DNA from: Gammaproteobacteria bacterium
GTDB taxonomy: Bacteria; Pseudomonadota; Gammaproteobacteria; Steroidobacterales; GCA-2729495
Length of the DNA stretch: 47,961 bases
Direction: 5' to 3'
Assembly (NCBI GenBank): GCA_030746435.1
Contig: JASLMV010000020.1
Coordinates: forward strand, 1 to 47,961
A program made the position numbers and the translations under genes. Below are positions 24,818 to 33,839 of the stretch, piece by piece. Every line of letters starts with the position of its first letter. The first letter of the stretch is position 1. The notes beneath the pieces are model-generated. The model was given only the letters and a program-made list of their open reading frames with translations, did no database searches and was not told the DNA's origin.

Positions 24818-26938
24818 CTACGGAGCTGCCCGGCTGAGCACCGGTTGTCCGGCACCTGACAGGGTCGCCATGTCGGTCAGAATTTCTGCTGCCTGGTTCA
24901 GGAGTACATCGGGGGAATCATCATCCTCCAGCGTATCCAGTGACTCCAGTGGTTTGAGGCCAAGTTCCTTGCGCCGGTTGTTTTCTCTTGCGAGCCTTTC
25001 TGCGCGGCGTTCTTCCTGCTCAAGTTTACGGGTTTCGAGGTTCAGGGACAGTGCCTTCCGCTTACGCAGCTCCTCGATGCTTTCGATATCCTTCAGCAAA
25101 TACTGAAAATCAGGATCCATCGCTGAGCGTTGAATCTGGCTGCGGGTGAGTTCGTTTACCTGCGTATCCAGTTTGTTCAGGGCCCTGTAACGAGTCGGAT
25201 TGATCTGATCCCAGGGGAGGGCGCGGTCTTTGGTGTTCTCCCCGAACTGTGAAGTATCTACCATGGACGGTAGCTCGATATCGGGAATGACACCACGGTT
25301 CTGGGTGCTGTCGCCGGTTACACGATAATACTTGCCGATAGTAAGCGTCAGTTGTCCCAGTTCATCCGAATTCGAACGCGGTGCATACTGATCCAGCACG
25401 TAGAGGTTTTGTACCGTACCTTTCCCAAAAGTCTGCTGGCCGATTACGAGGCCACGGTTGTAATCCTGTATAGCTGCAGCAAAAATTTCGGAGGCCGATG
25501 CACTAAAGCGATTTACCAGTACTACGAGTGGGCCATCATAAACCTGCGAGGGGATCGGGTCTTCAAGAACATCGATTTTGCCGGTCGTATCGCGTAGCTG
25601 CACAACAGGACCGTTTCGGATGAACAAACCGCTCAGTGCGGTAGCCTCGTTCAGATGGCCTCCGCCGTTGCCCCTCAGGTCGACTACCAGGCCGTTTATA
25701 CCTTCCTCTTCAAGCTCGCCGAGCAGCCGTTTTACATCCCGTGATGTACTGGTGTAGTCGGCTTCGCCACGGCTCCGCGCATCGAAGTCCTGATAAAAAC
25801 TTGGGACTGAGATCACACCGACACGATAGGCCTGGCCATCGCGACTGATTTCCAGTACTTCGCTTTGGGCAGCTTGCTCTTCGAGTTTGATCTTGTTGCG
25901 CGTCAGGTTGAGGGTGTATTCGTTTTCGCCCGGCATGGAGTTACCCGGACGTATCTGAAGCAGCACAATAGTCTCAGCTGGCCCGCGTATAAGCTGTACC
26001 ACGTCGTCCAGCATCCAGCCGATTACATCGATCATCTCGCCGTCATGTCCCTGCGCGACGCCGATTATGCGGTCGGTTTCTTTCAGGCGGCCGTCGATTG
26101 CAGCCGGGCCACCCGGAATCACGTTCAGCACCGTTACCAGCTCGTCTTCGAGCTGTAGTGACGCGCCGATACCCTGGTAGGAAAGGCTCATCTGAATACG
26201 GTATTCCTCTGATTGCCGCGGCGACATGTAGTTTGAATGCGGGTCCAGTGTGCCGGCAAACGTGTCCATAAATCCTTCAAACACATCATCCGAGTCCAGG
26301 TTATCGATACGTTTAACAAAGCGCTCGTAACGCTTCCTGAGTGTTTCTGCTGCTTCTTCCCAGGGTTTGTCAGGATCGGCCAGCAGGAGCGTGAGCATGT
26401 CGTTCTTAACACGCTTGCGCCATACGTCCTGCATCTCCTGCTCGTCTGCAGCCCACGGCATGTCACTGCGGTCGAATACAAACGATTCGTCAATCGTCAG
26501 GTCGGGTTCGATCTTCAGGAGTTCAAATGCAAAATCAAAATGCTGCCTGGTCCGTTCACGGTAGGTTTGAAAAATAGAGAAAACCGGCTCCATATCACCT
26601 GAACGTAATGAGTTATCAAGGCTATAGCGATAACGGTTTATGGCCTTGATGTCGGAGGCCAGGAAAAAACTGCGATTGTTGTCCAATCCGTCTATGTAAT
26701 TCTTCAGGAGGGCAATCGACAGGTCATTGTCGATGCGCGTTTTTGTGTAATGTGCGCGCTCAGATAGTTTAGTGACCAGTCGTGCAACCTGGTAGTGCCT
26801 TTGGTTTGATTCGAGCTGGGTGCTTGCAACAACGCTCTCGTCCGTAGCCGTACGTCCGGGCACCGCCAGGGCCAGGGTCAGGACGGCACTGGCAATAAGC
26901 AGCGCGCTATTTAGTTTGCGAATTCTTTTTCTAAGCAT
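24818..26938 (-). CDS. prc: Carboxy-terminal processing (tail-specific) protease
   Basis: 706 residues, about the size of E. coli Prc. A signal peptide (residues ~1-30) shows export to the periplasm. The N-terminal helical region is followed by a PDZ domain (SYQGIGASLQLEDELVTVLNVIPGGPA) and the S41 protease core, with NGLVVDLRGNGGG, the serine in VNRFSASASEIFAAA and the lysine in QQTFGKGTVQ forming the Ser-Lys dyad. A C-terminal DUF3340 region ends the protein. It cleaves C-termini of periplasmic proteins, including peptidoglycan enzymes and ssrA-tagged exported proteins. The window also carries ssrA. Confidence 0.95.
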   Translation of the reverse strand: MLRKRIRKLNSALLIASAVLTLALAVPGRTATDESVVASTQLESNQRHYQVARLVTKLSERAHYTKTRIDNDLSIALLKNYIDGLDNNRSFFLASDIKAINRYRYSLDNSLRSGDMEPVFSIFQTYRERTRQHFDFAFELLKIEPDLTIDESFVFDRSDMPWAADEQEMQDVWRKRVKNDMLTLLLADPDKPWEEAAETLRKRYERFVKRIDNLDSDDVFEGFMDTFAGTLDPHSNYMSPRQSEEYRIQMSLSYQGIGASLQLEDELVTVLNVIPGGPAAIDGRLKETDRIIGVAQGHDGEMIDVIGWMLDDVVQLIRGPAETIVLLQIRPGNSMPGENEYTLNLTRNKIKLEEQAAQSEVLEISRDGQAYRVGVISVPSFYQDFDARSRGEADYTSTSRDVKRLLGELEEEGINGLVVDLRGNGGGHLNEATALSGLFIRNGPVVQLRDTTGKIDVLEDPIPSQVYDGPLVVLVNRFSASASEIFAAAIQDYNRGLVIGQQTFGKGTVQNLYVLDQYAPRSNSDELGQLTLTIGKYYRVTGDSTQNRGVIPDIELPSMVDTSQFGENTKDRALPWDQINPTRYRALNKLDTQVNELTRSQIQRSAMDPDFQYLLKDIESIEELRKRKALSLNLETRKLEQEERRAERLARENNRRKELGLKPLESLDTLEDDDSPDVLLNQAAEILTDMATLSGAGQPVLSRAAP

Positions 26939-27024
26939 CTGTTTTGCTGTCTCTGTCGTTCCTGTCCGGCATAAACTTACCGAGAGATGTGCGGCGCCCC
27001 GAATAATACCAAGCCATGCAATAA

Positions 27025-27329
27025 CTCGCAGAAGACATCAGTTCCAGGGCATTCACAGTACTGTTAGGCATAATACCGGGTGCTTTGTTCACCATTGCCT
27101 TCGGTCTGTCGGTCGTCTGTCCGGTGTTCCGGATTCTGTACAACGAAGGACTCAGGCCGACGAGTGAAAAGAGTAGTCTGCTTAGCAGTACAGGCCTTTT
27201 TATTACGTGTCTTGTTTTGCAGGGCTCAGCTTTTTTGGCTCGCAGCAACAACGGATATGGCTCTATTTGCCGCTCGCGAACTTGTGGCTCGGCCTGATCC
27301 CGGCCGGGCGCTGTTATCGGCCCCGCTAA
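27025..27329 (+). pseudogene. Possible frameshifted membrane-protein remnant
   Basis: Between prc and the next gene no intact convincing gene is found. On the plus strand one open frame (27025-27297) without an ATG reads as hydrophobic segments, AFTVLLGIIPGALFTIAFGL and STGLFITCLVLQGSAFLA. A second frame (27186-27329) continues with GLSFFGSQQQRIWLYLPLAN and WLGLIPAG before a TAA. Joined near 27245 they would make a three-helix protein. This looks like a decayed gene, but it may be chance hydrophobicity. A minus-strand ORF over the same bases (26931-27638) is compositionally odd and overlaps prc; I do not accept it. Confidence 0.25.
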
Positions 27330-27412
27330 CCTCTTCTGACTATAGAGAGTATTGGGCTCTCTCCGCAGCCCGGTTTCGACATAAGCGGGAAACAAAGCCT
27401 GGGTAATGTCCA

Positions 27413-27679
27413 TCATACCGACTGGCGGCGCTTTATATCCCGGCTCAGCCACAGTGTGCACCGCCATATAAGGATCAGTAACAGCGGCGACAGCAATAAA
27501 ACCCAGGCGGATAAATCCACACTGAGCGCGTCGCCATAGATATGAAACATTAACCCGAACACCCCGACCCTTCCTTCGTAGGGCCCCGCGAGTATCCAGC
27601 CCCCTACAAATACAAATATGGGAACCATTACAACGCACAGTGATGCGTAAATTAGCCAGCGTTTAATTGCAGCATGCAT
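27413..27679 (-). CDS. Small membrane protein, two helices
   Basis: 88 residues from ATG at 27679 (a GTG at 27691 is possible). Helix 1 WLIYASLCVVMVPIFVFVGGWIL; a loop with GRVGVFGLMFHIYGDALSVD; helix 2 WVLLLSPLLLILIWRCTLWL; a basic tail. No family recognised. It lies downstream of the 27764-28072 membrane gene on the same strand. Confidence 0.65.
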   Translation of the reverse strand: MHAAIKRWLIYASLCVVMVPIFVFVGGWILAGPYEGRVGVFGLMFHIYGDALSVDLSAWVLLLSPLLLILIWRCTLWLSRDIKRRQSV

Positions 27680-27763
27680 TTGCGGGTCCACGGCAGGTCA
27701 TTGTTCAGGCGTTCGTGTCTGAAAGCATATTGTCGCACACAAGCCCGGTAGAGCCGTGCGCCC

Positions 27764-28072
27764 TTAGTTACGGCGTGTCCCCCTTGGCCCGGACAGACTG
27801 TTACGGTTACGCCAACGCTTTGCCATGATGATGGTGCCCCCATGCAGAAGGATGATCCCGAAAATAATGATGTAAGGGGCAATCCAGCTCCAGTGACCAA
27901 GCAACAGCGCTGAGCCTGTTGCGTACAGGCCGAGGCCGATATAGAGAAACGGCAGGGCGGTATAGAGGCTTTTGGGTAACCAGACTTTGCGGAAGAGCGG
28001 TGAGCGGGGTTTGCCGGCTATGGGGCGAGCGAGTTCGTTTGATGGATCGGATATGTGAGCGTGCGGATACAT
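27764..28072 (-). CDS. Small membrane protein, two helices
   Basis: 102 residues from ATG at 28072; an ATG at 28093 is the alternative. A soluble N-terminus of about 35 residues is followed by two helices, LYTALPFLYIGLGLYATGSALL and WIAPYIIIFGIILLHGGTIIM, and a basic C-terminus. Family not recognised. It lies about 90 bases downstream of the FHA-domain gene and may share its transcript, so a link to FHA signalling is conceivable but unproven. Confidence 0.65.
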   Translation of the reverse strand: MYPHAHISDPSNELARPIAGKPRSPLFRKVWLPKSLYTALPFLYIGLGLYATGSALLLGHWSWIAPYIIIFGIILLHGGTIIMAKRWRNRNSLSGPRGTRRN

Positions 28073-28160
28073 GGTGTTCAGCCTTGCACACATTGTCCCG
28101 AATGCGACCGAGCAAGTCTGTGAGCCGCTTCACACCAAGCCTGATTACATATCCCGGCGG

Positions 28161-29006
28161 TCAGGCCTGTCCCTCGCCCGACGATCCTTCCATCAGGTCT
28201 ATGTATTTCAGTTGGATTCGTCCGATGCTGATCAGGTCACCGCTCCGCAGTTTTTGGCGGCGAACCTTTGTGGAATTGACCATGACCCCGTTGAGGCTGT
28301 CCAGGTCCTCAATGTATGCACTGTCGCTGTCACTCAGGATGCGAGCATGGAAACGGCTCACGAAGGTGGCCTTTAGCTGAATATCGTTCGAGCGGTCACG
28401 GCCGATCATCGCGATATTGTCGGAGAGCGGAAACTTCAGGTTTTCCTTACCGCTGGTGGCAACGATTACCCGGTTTACATAGGGGTCGGCATCCGGTTGT
28501 TCAGGCATGTCGTCCGTTCCGCTCAGTGTTGCCAGTTGTAACTCCAGTGCTTTGATTTTTTCTTCCCGAATTTCCAGTTTGTTCTCGAGCTGCTCCAGTC
28601 GTGATTCGCCACCCGAATCCGAATCTTCTGCGACTGATGCCCCTGCGAGCGCGGATATGTTGGGCCAGTTTTTCACGTGTTGCTCAAGCTGCATCATTAC
28701 GCGGTCCCAGTTATGCAGTTCGGCTGCAAACTGGCCATCGTGACGACGTTCTTCGTCGAGCAGACACTGGACTTCGCTGACGATGTCGATTGAGCCCTGG
28801 AGACTGCTTGATATATACCGCGTCCGTAGCTGCAGCCGCCGGAACTGCCCTTCGGTCCTGTGAGCGTCAAGCATGCTGGCGTCTTCGGCAAAGATGTCGT
28901 TGCCCAGCATCAGGTCTTCGCTCAGCATGGCGTCTATGTCGTCAGTATCGGGCTCGTTGGAGACGGATTGCTCCCTCCGATCGTTGTTGGCACGCGAGTT
29001 CTGCAT
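28161..29006 (-). CDS. FHA-domain protein with coiled coil
   Basis: 281 residues, cytoplasmic. An acidic N-terminus leads into a helical part with RTRYISSSLQGSIDIVSEVQ and a coiled coil at about 135-165 (RLEQLENKLEIREEKIKALELQLATL). The C-terminal forkhead-associated domain (about 185-270) has GRDRSNDIQL, VSRFHARI and DLDSLNGVMVN, the conserved phosphothreonine-reading residues. The ATG is preceded by AGAGGAAACT. No Ser/Thr kinase or phosphatase gene is in the window, so its phosphorylated partner must be elsewhere. Confidence 0.9.
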   Translation of the reverse strand: MQNSRANNDRREQSVSNEPDTDDIDAMLSEDLMLGNDIFAEDASMLDAHRTEGQFRRLQLRTRYISSSLQGSIDIVSEVQCLLDEERRHDGQFAAELHNWDRVMMQLEQHVKNWPNISALAGASVAEDSDSGGESRLEQLENKLEIREEKIKALELQLATLSGTDDMPEQPDADPYVNRVIVATSGKENLKFPLSDNIAMIGRDRSNDIQLKATFVSRFHARILSDSDSAYIEDLDSLNGVMVNSTKVRRQKLRSGDLISIGRIQLKYIDLMEGSSGEGQA

Positions 29007-29176
29007 AGTTTCCTCTTATCGGGATACTTCTGCGGCCGGTTGATTCTTGTTTGTTATCCCCGTGTCTTATCTGGCGGACCGGGTTTCCAGCCTTGTAAGC
29101 AATGATAGGAACAGGCGCCGGGGAGAAGTGTGAACCACGTCACACTTTATCCTGAAACCAGCAGAACATAAGGGAT

Positions 29177-29845
29177 TTAGCCCGTTTCGACGATAAAGCT
29201 GCGAAGTTGCTTCGACAGCCCTTTGCAGGCGGCGGCCTGGGTGCGGGCGATAAACGGCAATGGAATTATAAGGGCGGGTACTACCGACGTGCCATTGACG
29301 CTCGTGCTCACCTTGCCGGAGGCGACACCGTCGTCCAGGTCCCATACGGTTGCCTCGTAGGAAGACAGGTTTTCCCACCAGGCCAGGCCAAAACAGGCGG
29401 CTGCCCCCGGACCCGCAGCACAGGACAGGCTGCCGCCACTGTTTTTGCGTTCGGTATCGCCTTCGATCCAGATGATGTAGCGAATATCCCTGGCACGCAC
29501 ACGCTCCCTTACGCCGGGTCGCTGCAGTAATCCGGGGAGGTCGTCGACGCCTGTTGGCGCGGTGCGGGGTTCAAGCCACGGGAACAACGCATCCCGGAAT
29601 TCGCTTGCCGGATGCAGGTTGAGTCCGGTACGGCCGCCCCGAACCGCATTGCTGAGGCAGTCGATAAAACTGTCCTCTGCCGGGTTTGTCGAGTGATAAC
29701 TGCTGGCCAGGATGACAACGGTCTCGCCTTTCTTAATCCCTGTCGACACGTCCTTGGTTTCTTCGATGCGGGTAGTCATACATCCGCCGGCAGCAAGCGC
29801 CAATGCGATGATCAATATGTTGGTAGCATATTTAGCGGAGCGCAT
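29177..29845 (-). CDS. Lipoprotein of unknown function
   Basis: 222 residues; the signal peptide ends AAGGC, giving a lipoprotein. The body starts GIKKGETVVILASSY, has a predicted strand DIRYIIWIEGDTE, then a hydrophobic Gly/Ala/Cys-rich stretch SLSCAAGPGAAACFGLAWW, and a second strand YEATVWDLDDG. Similar layouts occur in envelope lipoproteins with a TolB-N/CsgG-like alpha/beta core, but I do not assign a family. It starts four bases after the lipoprotein gene at 29850-30488, so the two are an operon. Confidence 0.75.
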   Translation of the reverse strand: MRSAKYATNILIIALALAAGGCMTTRIEETKDVSTGIKKGETVVILASSYHSTNPAEDSFIDCLSNAVRGGRTGLNLHPASEFRDALFPWLEPRTAPTGVDDLPGLLQRPGVRERVRARDIRYIIWIEGDTERKNSGGSLSCAAGPGAAACFGLAWWENLSSYEATVWDLDDGVASGKVSTSVNGTSVVPALIIPLPFIARTQAAACKGLSKQLRSFIVETG

Positions 29846-29849
29846 CTGT

Positions 29850-30488
29850 TCAGCCAGCCTGATCAGTTTCGGGCGTCTGTTTCGGTAGCAAGTGGGTCTC
29901 TACACCCGGTGCAGAGGGAAAACCAAGGATTATGCTGGCGGCCGCATCCCGCAGCGCTGTTATTGCAGCTGCTTTCATCGACTCTTCAGCGCTCGTTCCC
30001 ATAGACCCCTCATCCTGCTGCCCGTATGCAGTAACACGCCAGTCGCTTATAAGGCTGCCTTCGGGAGAAAGTATGCGCAGGTTGTAAAGGAGCCACACGG
30101 TATACTGATCGTTGCCGGACTGACGCGGCACTGTGAATTCAAGTTCTTCGAGTTTGGGCTCGATAATGATGTCAACTCCCGCTGCGCCTTCTCCGGCTGT
30201 GGTGCCTTCCAGTTCCACCATTTCATCAAACATGCCGGCAAACAGGGCCCGAAACATTTTCATATTTGCCTCACCCAGCCTGATGGTCCATTCGGCATCC
30301 ATCATGGGGTCTTTGACATGCACGTATTCAGCCAGTTCGGCCGGGTACCGGATTCCGACGGCCAGCGGCAGGGGCTCCACGACCGGTTCCGGGAAGTCGG
30401 ACAAGACAGTTACGGACCGGGCACAACCAGTAATAAGCGCTAAAGAAACAATGAGTTGTAATATCTTATTCAAGTTATATACCGGCAC
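29850..30488 (-). CDS. Lipoprotein, putative, first of a two-lipoprotein operon
   Basis: 212 residues. The start codon appears to be GTG at 30488; no good ribosome binding site is seen and a TTG five codons in is the alternative. The signal is LQLIVSLALITGC. The body has ALAVGIRYP-like strands, a helix with EANMKMFRALFAGMFDEMVEL, and VDIIIEPKLEELEF followed by VWLLYNLRILSPEG. This alternation resembles the lipoprotein subunits of outer-membrane secretion or transport machines (LptE/CsgG-like topology), but the family is not recognised. Confidence 0.7.
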   Translation of the reverse strand: MPVYNLNKILQLIVSLALITGCARSVTVLSDFPEPVVEPLPLAVGIRYPAELAEYVHVKDPMMDAEWTIRLGEANMKMFRALFAGMFDEMVELEGTTAGEGAAGVDIIIEPKLEELEFTVPRQSGNDQYTVWLLYNLRILSPEGSLISDWRVTAYGQQDEGSMGTSAEESMKAAAITALRDAAASIILGFPSAPGVETHLLPKQTPETDQAG

Positions 30489-30576
30489 AGGACGGCCGGT
30501 TCGGCTGCTATCCCAGTTATTTTAGTGTAGCGCACCGGGGGCAGAGTTCCGTGGTCACCTGCCGTTATTATCGTGG

Positions 30577-31494
30577 CTAATCGAACGCATCACGCCGTTC
30601 CTGGAAACCGAGCGGATCCGCGTGCACGATTAATTCGGCCTCCGGGTACAACTCCCGCACAGTATCTTCTACCTCGTCCAATATGATGTGCGTGTCCAGC
30701 AGTGTCGTGTCCGGATCGAGTTCGAGGTGAAACTGAATAAAATGGTGCTGCCCGCTATACCGCGTGCGCAGATCATGGAAACCCAGCACCTTGGCGTGCG
30801 CCATGGCGGTCGCTTCTATCAGCGCCCGTTCCTGGTAAGGTAATTCGCGGTCCAGTAAAACGTCCAGCGCATCGCGGCCTACGTCGTAGGTACCCCAGAG
30901 TATATAGACCGCTATCGCGATTCCGACGATGGGGTCGATCAGGGTCAGGCCCGTCCAGGCAGTGAGCGGGATGGCTATCATGACTCCGAGGTTTACCAGC
31001 AGATCGGAACGGTAATGCATCGCGTCGGCCGAGATTGCCATCGAATTCGTCCGCTTCACAACCATACGCTGAAATATGAGCAATGCCGCTGTCAATCCGA
31101 TCGAAACAGCCATAACGCCGATACCGATTTCGGGTTTGGAAATCGACATCGGACTCGTCAGTCGCTGTACCGCTTCCAGTAATACATAGACCGCGGAAAG
31201 GGTAATGATGATGGCTTGCGTCAGCGCCACAAGTCCTTCGGACTTGCCATGCCCGAAGCGGTGCTCGCTGTCGGCCGGTTGCAGCGCCACACGGACGCCG
31301 ATCATGGTAATTGACGATGCCAGAACGTCCAGGAAGGAATCGACCAGCGAACTGAGTATTGAAACGCTGTTGGTTTCCTGCCATGCCCAGATCTTGGCAA
31401 TTACCAGAACTAGTGCAACACCGATTGAAGCATAACTGGCGGCGCGCTGAAGCATGCGGGCTTTTTTTTTGGCCTCGGGGTTCGCGGTTGACAT
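30577..31494 (-). CDS. fieF: Cation diffusion facilitator, FieF-like
   Basis: 305 residues from ATG at 31494; an ATG at 31542 would add 16 residues that have no counterpart in FieF. Six membrane helices. Metal-binding site residues as in E. coli FieF: DSFLD in helix 2 and HYRSD in helix 5. HRFGHGKSEGL in the first cytoplasmic loop and ALQPADSEH are also FieF-like. The cytoplasmic domain has HDLRTRYSGQHHFIQFHLELD. It exports Fe2+ and/or Zn2+ in exchange for protons. Metal choice cannot be fixed from sequence alone. Confidence 0.92.
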   Translation of the reverse strand: MSTANPEAKKKARMLQRAASYASIGVALVLVIAKIWAWQETNSVSILSSLVDSFLDVLASSITMIGVRVALQPADSEHRFGHGKSEGLVALTQAIIITLSAVYVLLEAVQRLTSPMSISKPEIGIGVMAVSIGLTAALLIFQRMVVKRTNSMAISADAMHYRSDLLVNLGVMIAIPLTAWTGLTLIDPIVGIAIAVYILWGTYDVGRDALDVLLDRELPYQERALIEATAMAHAKVLGFHDLRTRYSGQHHFIQFHLELDPDTTLLDTHIILDEVEDTVRELYPEAELIVHADPLGFQERRDAFD

Positions 31495-31595
31495 CGTGTG
31501 CTTGCCGTTGGTGGACTTGTCTTTTAGCCTTAGCAGAGTCATGCCACTATTGTGGCATCGGCTTTATATTGTAAATGTTTACGGAGCCTTTACCC

Positions 31596-33260
31596 ATGAG
31601 CAGTTATCACCTGGTTAACATCTGGACCGATCCCGAGCCGGGTCCGGGCGGTTTCAACCCGATGGCTGCTTCCATGCTCTGGCTGCCAGACGGACATGAA
31701 ACGGGGAACCCGGCACCGGCTTTCGTATTCATCCCGCGCTGGAGTGGTTATCCCTACGATCCGGTCCCGGTCGAACTGGCCCCGCAACTTGCAGACCAGG
31801 GTTTTGGTTTTCTGAGTGTGTGCCTGCGGCGGCGGGGCGTAGGCCAACTTATGGCGATGCCGGACGATGATTTTCGCGATATCAAGCTCGCGGTTGATTA
31901 CCTGCATACGAACGGCTTCAGCAAAATATTTTTGCTTGGCCAGGCCATAGGCGGCAACAGCGCAGTCCGGTATATGGCCAGGCATCGTGACAATCGTGTC
32001 GCCGGCATTGCGTGGGTTAACCCGATTGACGACCCGCCGGACTGGATTGCCGGGGCGACCGATAGCAATGATTACGGCGCAGCTCTCGAAATAGCGGCCC
32101 TCGCTGCGCGCCAGGGTGCGGGTATGACCCATCGTATAGATATGTTCCCGGATAACAGCGCACCGGTTACGCAAAATTCACTGCCATTCCTGAGTTGGTG
32201 GGGGCCCGCCGCAGCTACCCGGCTCGCACGGCCCTTTGAAGACCTCGCCACACCGCTTGTAGTCTGCACCGAACCGGGCAGAGCTATGCCCAGGGCCATT
32301 GAGTCCGCGATTGCTGCGGCGGAGAATCGCAGCCGGTTGCGGGCAGGGGGCGAGTTGGCCGCAGGCCTAGTTGATTGGGCTGTGGAGCAGGGCGCCGACA
32401 GGATCATGACGGCCAGGCCGAAAATGGTGCACGTGGAATCGGGCAACTCGAAGCTGTTCGGCCTGTTCTGGGAACCTGCGGATGACAGGCCAACCAGTAC
32501 GGTAACGTTGTTGATGCACGGTTTGTCGAGTTCGCCATTAAGCCCGCTGTTTGGCAAGATGGCCCCGGTACTTGCGCAAACCGGCACCGCGGTGATCGCA
32601 GTCGAGTCACGCCGGAGTGGCTGGGAAGGTCATGAAACGGCGTTGATGGAATACGACGCAGAAGATCTCGACGTATGGGTCACACATCTCGCAGGGCAGG
32701 GATTTGAAAAAATTGTGCTGGCCGGGGCCAGCCTTGGCAGCATCAGTATCGGTCGTTACCAGTCGCTGCATCAGCATCCGAACGTGGTCGCACTGGCACA
32801 CCTCATGCCGACGGCAGACTGCGGAACCTGGTGTCGCATTGCGGTTGGTGACGGTCCCTATGAAGCGGCCCTCGCGAAGGCGGAAGCTGCGATTGCTGCC
32901 GGGGAGGGCGACCGTGTACTTATCGATATAGACATGCGGCAACCGCCACCCAACCGTTACGGCGGCGTGTTCCGCTGGACGCAGCGCGCGGCGAGCTGGC
33001 TGTCATGGTGGGGGCCGGGCTCAGACAACAGTAATATGCACCACATGGCCAACGCGAATGTGCCCGTGCTTTTGCTGTCCGGGACCGATGACAGTTACAA
33101 CGACGAGGCGCGTTTCGCGGAACTGAAAGCAGCTGCCGTTAATGCACCGAGTGTGGAGGAAATCTGGTACCCGGATATCGATCACGGCCTGGCCGGTGTT
33201 GAAACCCGGGTGGCCCGCGATATGTATGCGTGGATGCAGAAAATCGGTGCAGTCGACTAG
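31596..33260 (+). CDS. Two-domain alpha/beta hydrolase, first domain probably inactive
   Basis: 554 residues from ATG at 31596 (ACGGAG nine bases upstream); an earlier ATG at 31575 lacks a site. Two hydrolase-like halves are joined. In the first (about 1-250) the elbow motif reads GQAIGG, so the nucleophile serine is alanine. In the second (about 285-554) it reads GASLGS, with an Asp in GTDDSYND and a His in DIDHGLAG completing the triad. There is no signal peptide, so it is cytoplasmic. Substrate unknown. The paired halves share features such as LSWWGP, which supports an internal duplication. The gene is divergent from fieF. Confidence 0.85.
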   Translation: MSSYHLVNIWTDPEPGPGGFNPMAASMLWLPDGHETGNPAPAFVFIPRWSGYPYDPVPVELAPQLADQGFGFLSVCLRRRGVGQLMAMPDDDFRDIKLAVDYLHTNGFSKIFLLGQAIGGNSAVRYMARHRDNRVAGIAWVNPIDDPPDWIAGATDSNDYGAALEIAALAARQGAGMTHRIDMFPDNSAPVTQNSLPFLSWWGPAAATRLARPFEDLATPLVVCTEPGRAMPRAIESAIAAAENRSRLRAGGELAAGLVDWAVEQGADRIMTARPKMVHVESGNSKLFGLFWEPADDRPTSTVTLLMHGLSSSPLSPLFGKMAPVLAQTGTAVIAVESRRSGWEGHETALMEYDAEDLDVWVTHLAGQGFEKIVLAGASLGSISIGRYQSLHQHPNVVALAHLMPTADCGTWCRIAVGDGPYEAALAKAEAAIAAGEGDRVLIDIDMRQPPPNRYGGVFRWTQRAASWLSWWGPGSDNSNMHHMANANVPVLLLSGTDDSYNDEARFAELKAAAVNAPSVEEIWYPDIDHGLAGVETRVARDMYAWMQKIGAVD

Positions 33261-33405
33261 CAGCTTGCTGAAAACCCTCAGCCGGCACGATCCGGCGTTA
33301 AGCATCGACTCAAAATGCTCATGTACTAGTCGTGTACACTCCGCTTGTTCGTCGATCCTTGCCTTGGCTCGCACTCGCCTGAGATTTTTTCAACATGCTG
33401 CAAGC
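33261..33405. repeat. Imperfect inverted-repeat intergenic element
   Basis: The whole gap is an element with inverted ends: CAGCTTGCTGAAAA...CTCAG on the left against CTGAGATTTTTTCAAC...GCTGCAAG on the right. A core contains CATGTACTAGTCGTGTACACTC. Similar palindromic elements with the core TGTACACTCCGC and TTTTTCAACA ends are common between genes of many gammaproteobacteria and are usually thought to be MITE- or REP-like. I saw no second copy in this window. Confidence 0.65.
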
Positions 33406-33409
33406 AGCG

Positions 33410-33775
33410 CTATGCGTGTTGCTTGTGCGTACGACGCCACAGCAGGTACCAGGTACACACCGCGACCAGGTGATAAATCACGAAACCCTGCAGCAGCGTC
33501 TCGTGTTCCGGGCGTAATACAAACCAGCCGGGTACGAGGGTAAACAACAGCATCTCTGAAAAGGCGGCCAGCAGAAATGCCACCACTCCCCATGGGCGCA
33601 GCATAAAGAGTCCGACGGCCGCAATCGTATCCAGGACCAGGTAGCCGACATCGCTGATTTGCCACGCGAGCGGAGCCTCTGCCCAGGGCAGCTCCCCGAA
33701 GCCAAGCATGTTGCCGGCATGAACGATGGCGGCGAATGCGTAGATGACCGCGAGAATGCGTAAGTAGATGCGCAT
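33410..33775 (-). CDS. Small four-helix membrane protein
   Basis: 121 residues with four membrane helices: LRILAVIYAFAAIVHAGNMLG, VGYLVLDTIAAVGLFML, VVAFLLAAFSEMLLFTLVPGWF and LLQGFVIYHLVAVCTWYLLW. The loops contain polar and aromatic residues typical of small DoxX-like or DUF6-sized membrane proteins. Family not recognised. The upstream 64 bases before the GST gene contain no clear promoter. Confidence 0.7.
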   Translation of the reverse strand: MRIYLRILAVIYAFAAIVHAGNMLGFGELPWAEAPLAWQISDVGYLVLDTIAAVGLFMLRPWGVVAFLLAAFSEMLLFTLVPGWFVLRPEHETLLQGFVIYHLVAVCTWYLLWRRTHKQHA

Positions 33776-33839
33776 GGTCTAAACCTTGGCAGGAAACAAA
33801 AAGCTGCACGCAGGGTACGACATTATATATGTATGCGTT

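Noticed and set aside
26931-27638. Minus-strand ORF of 235 codons overlapping prc and a membrane gene
   Set aside because: Arg/Pro/Thr-rich, no recognisable segments, overlaps the start of prc and most of the 27413-27679 gene in another frame.
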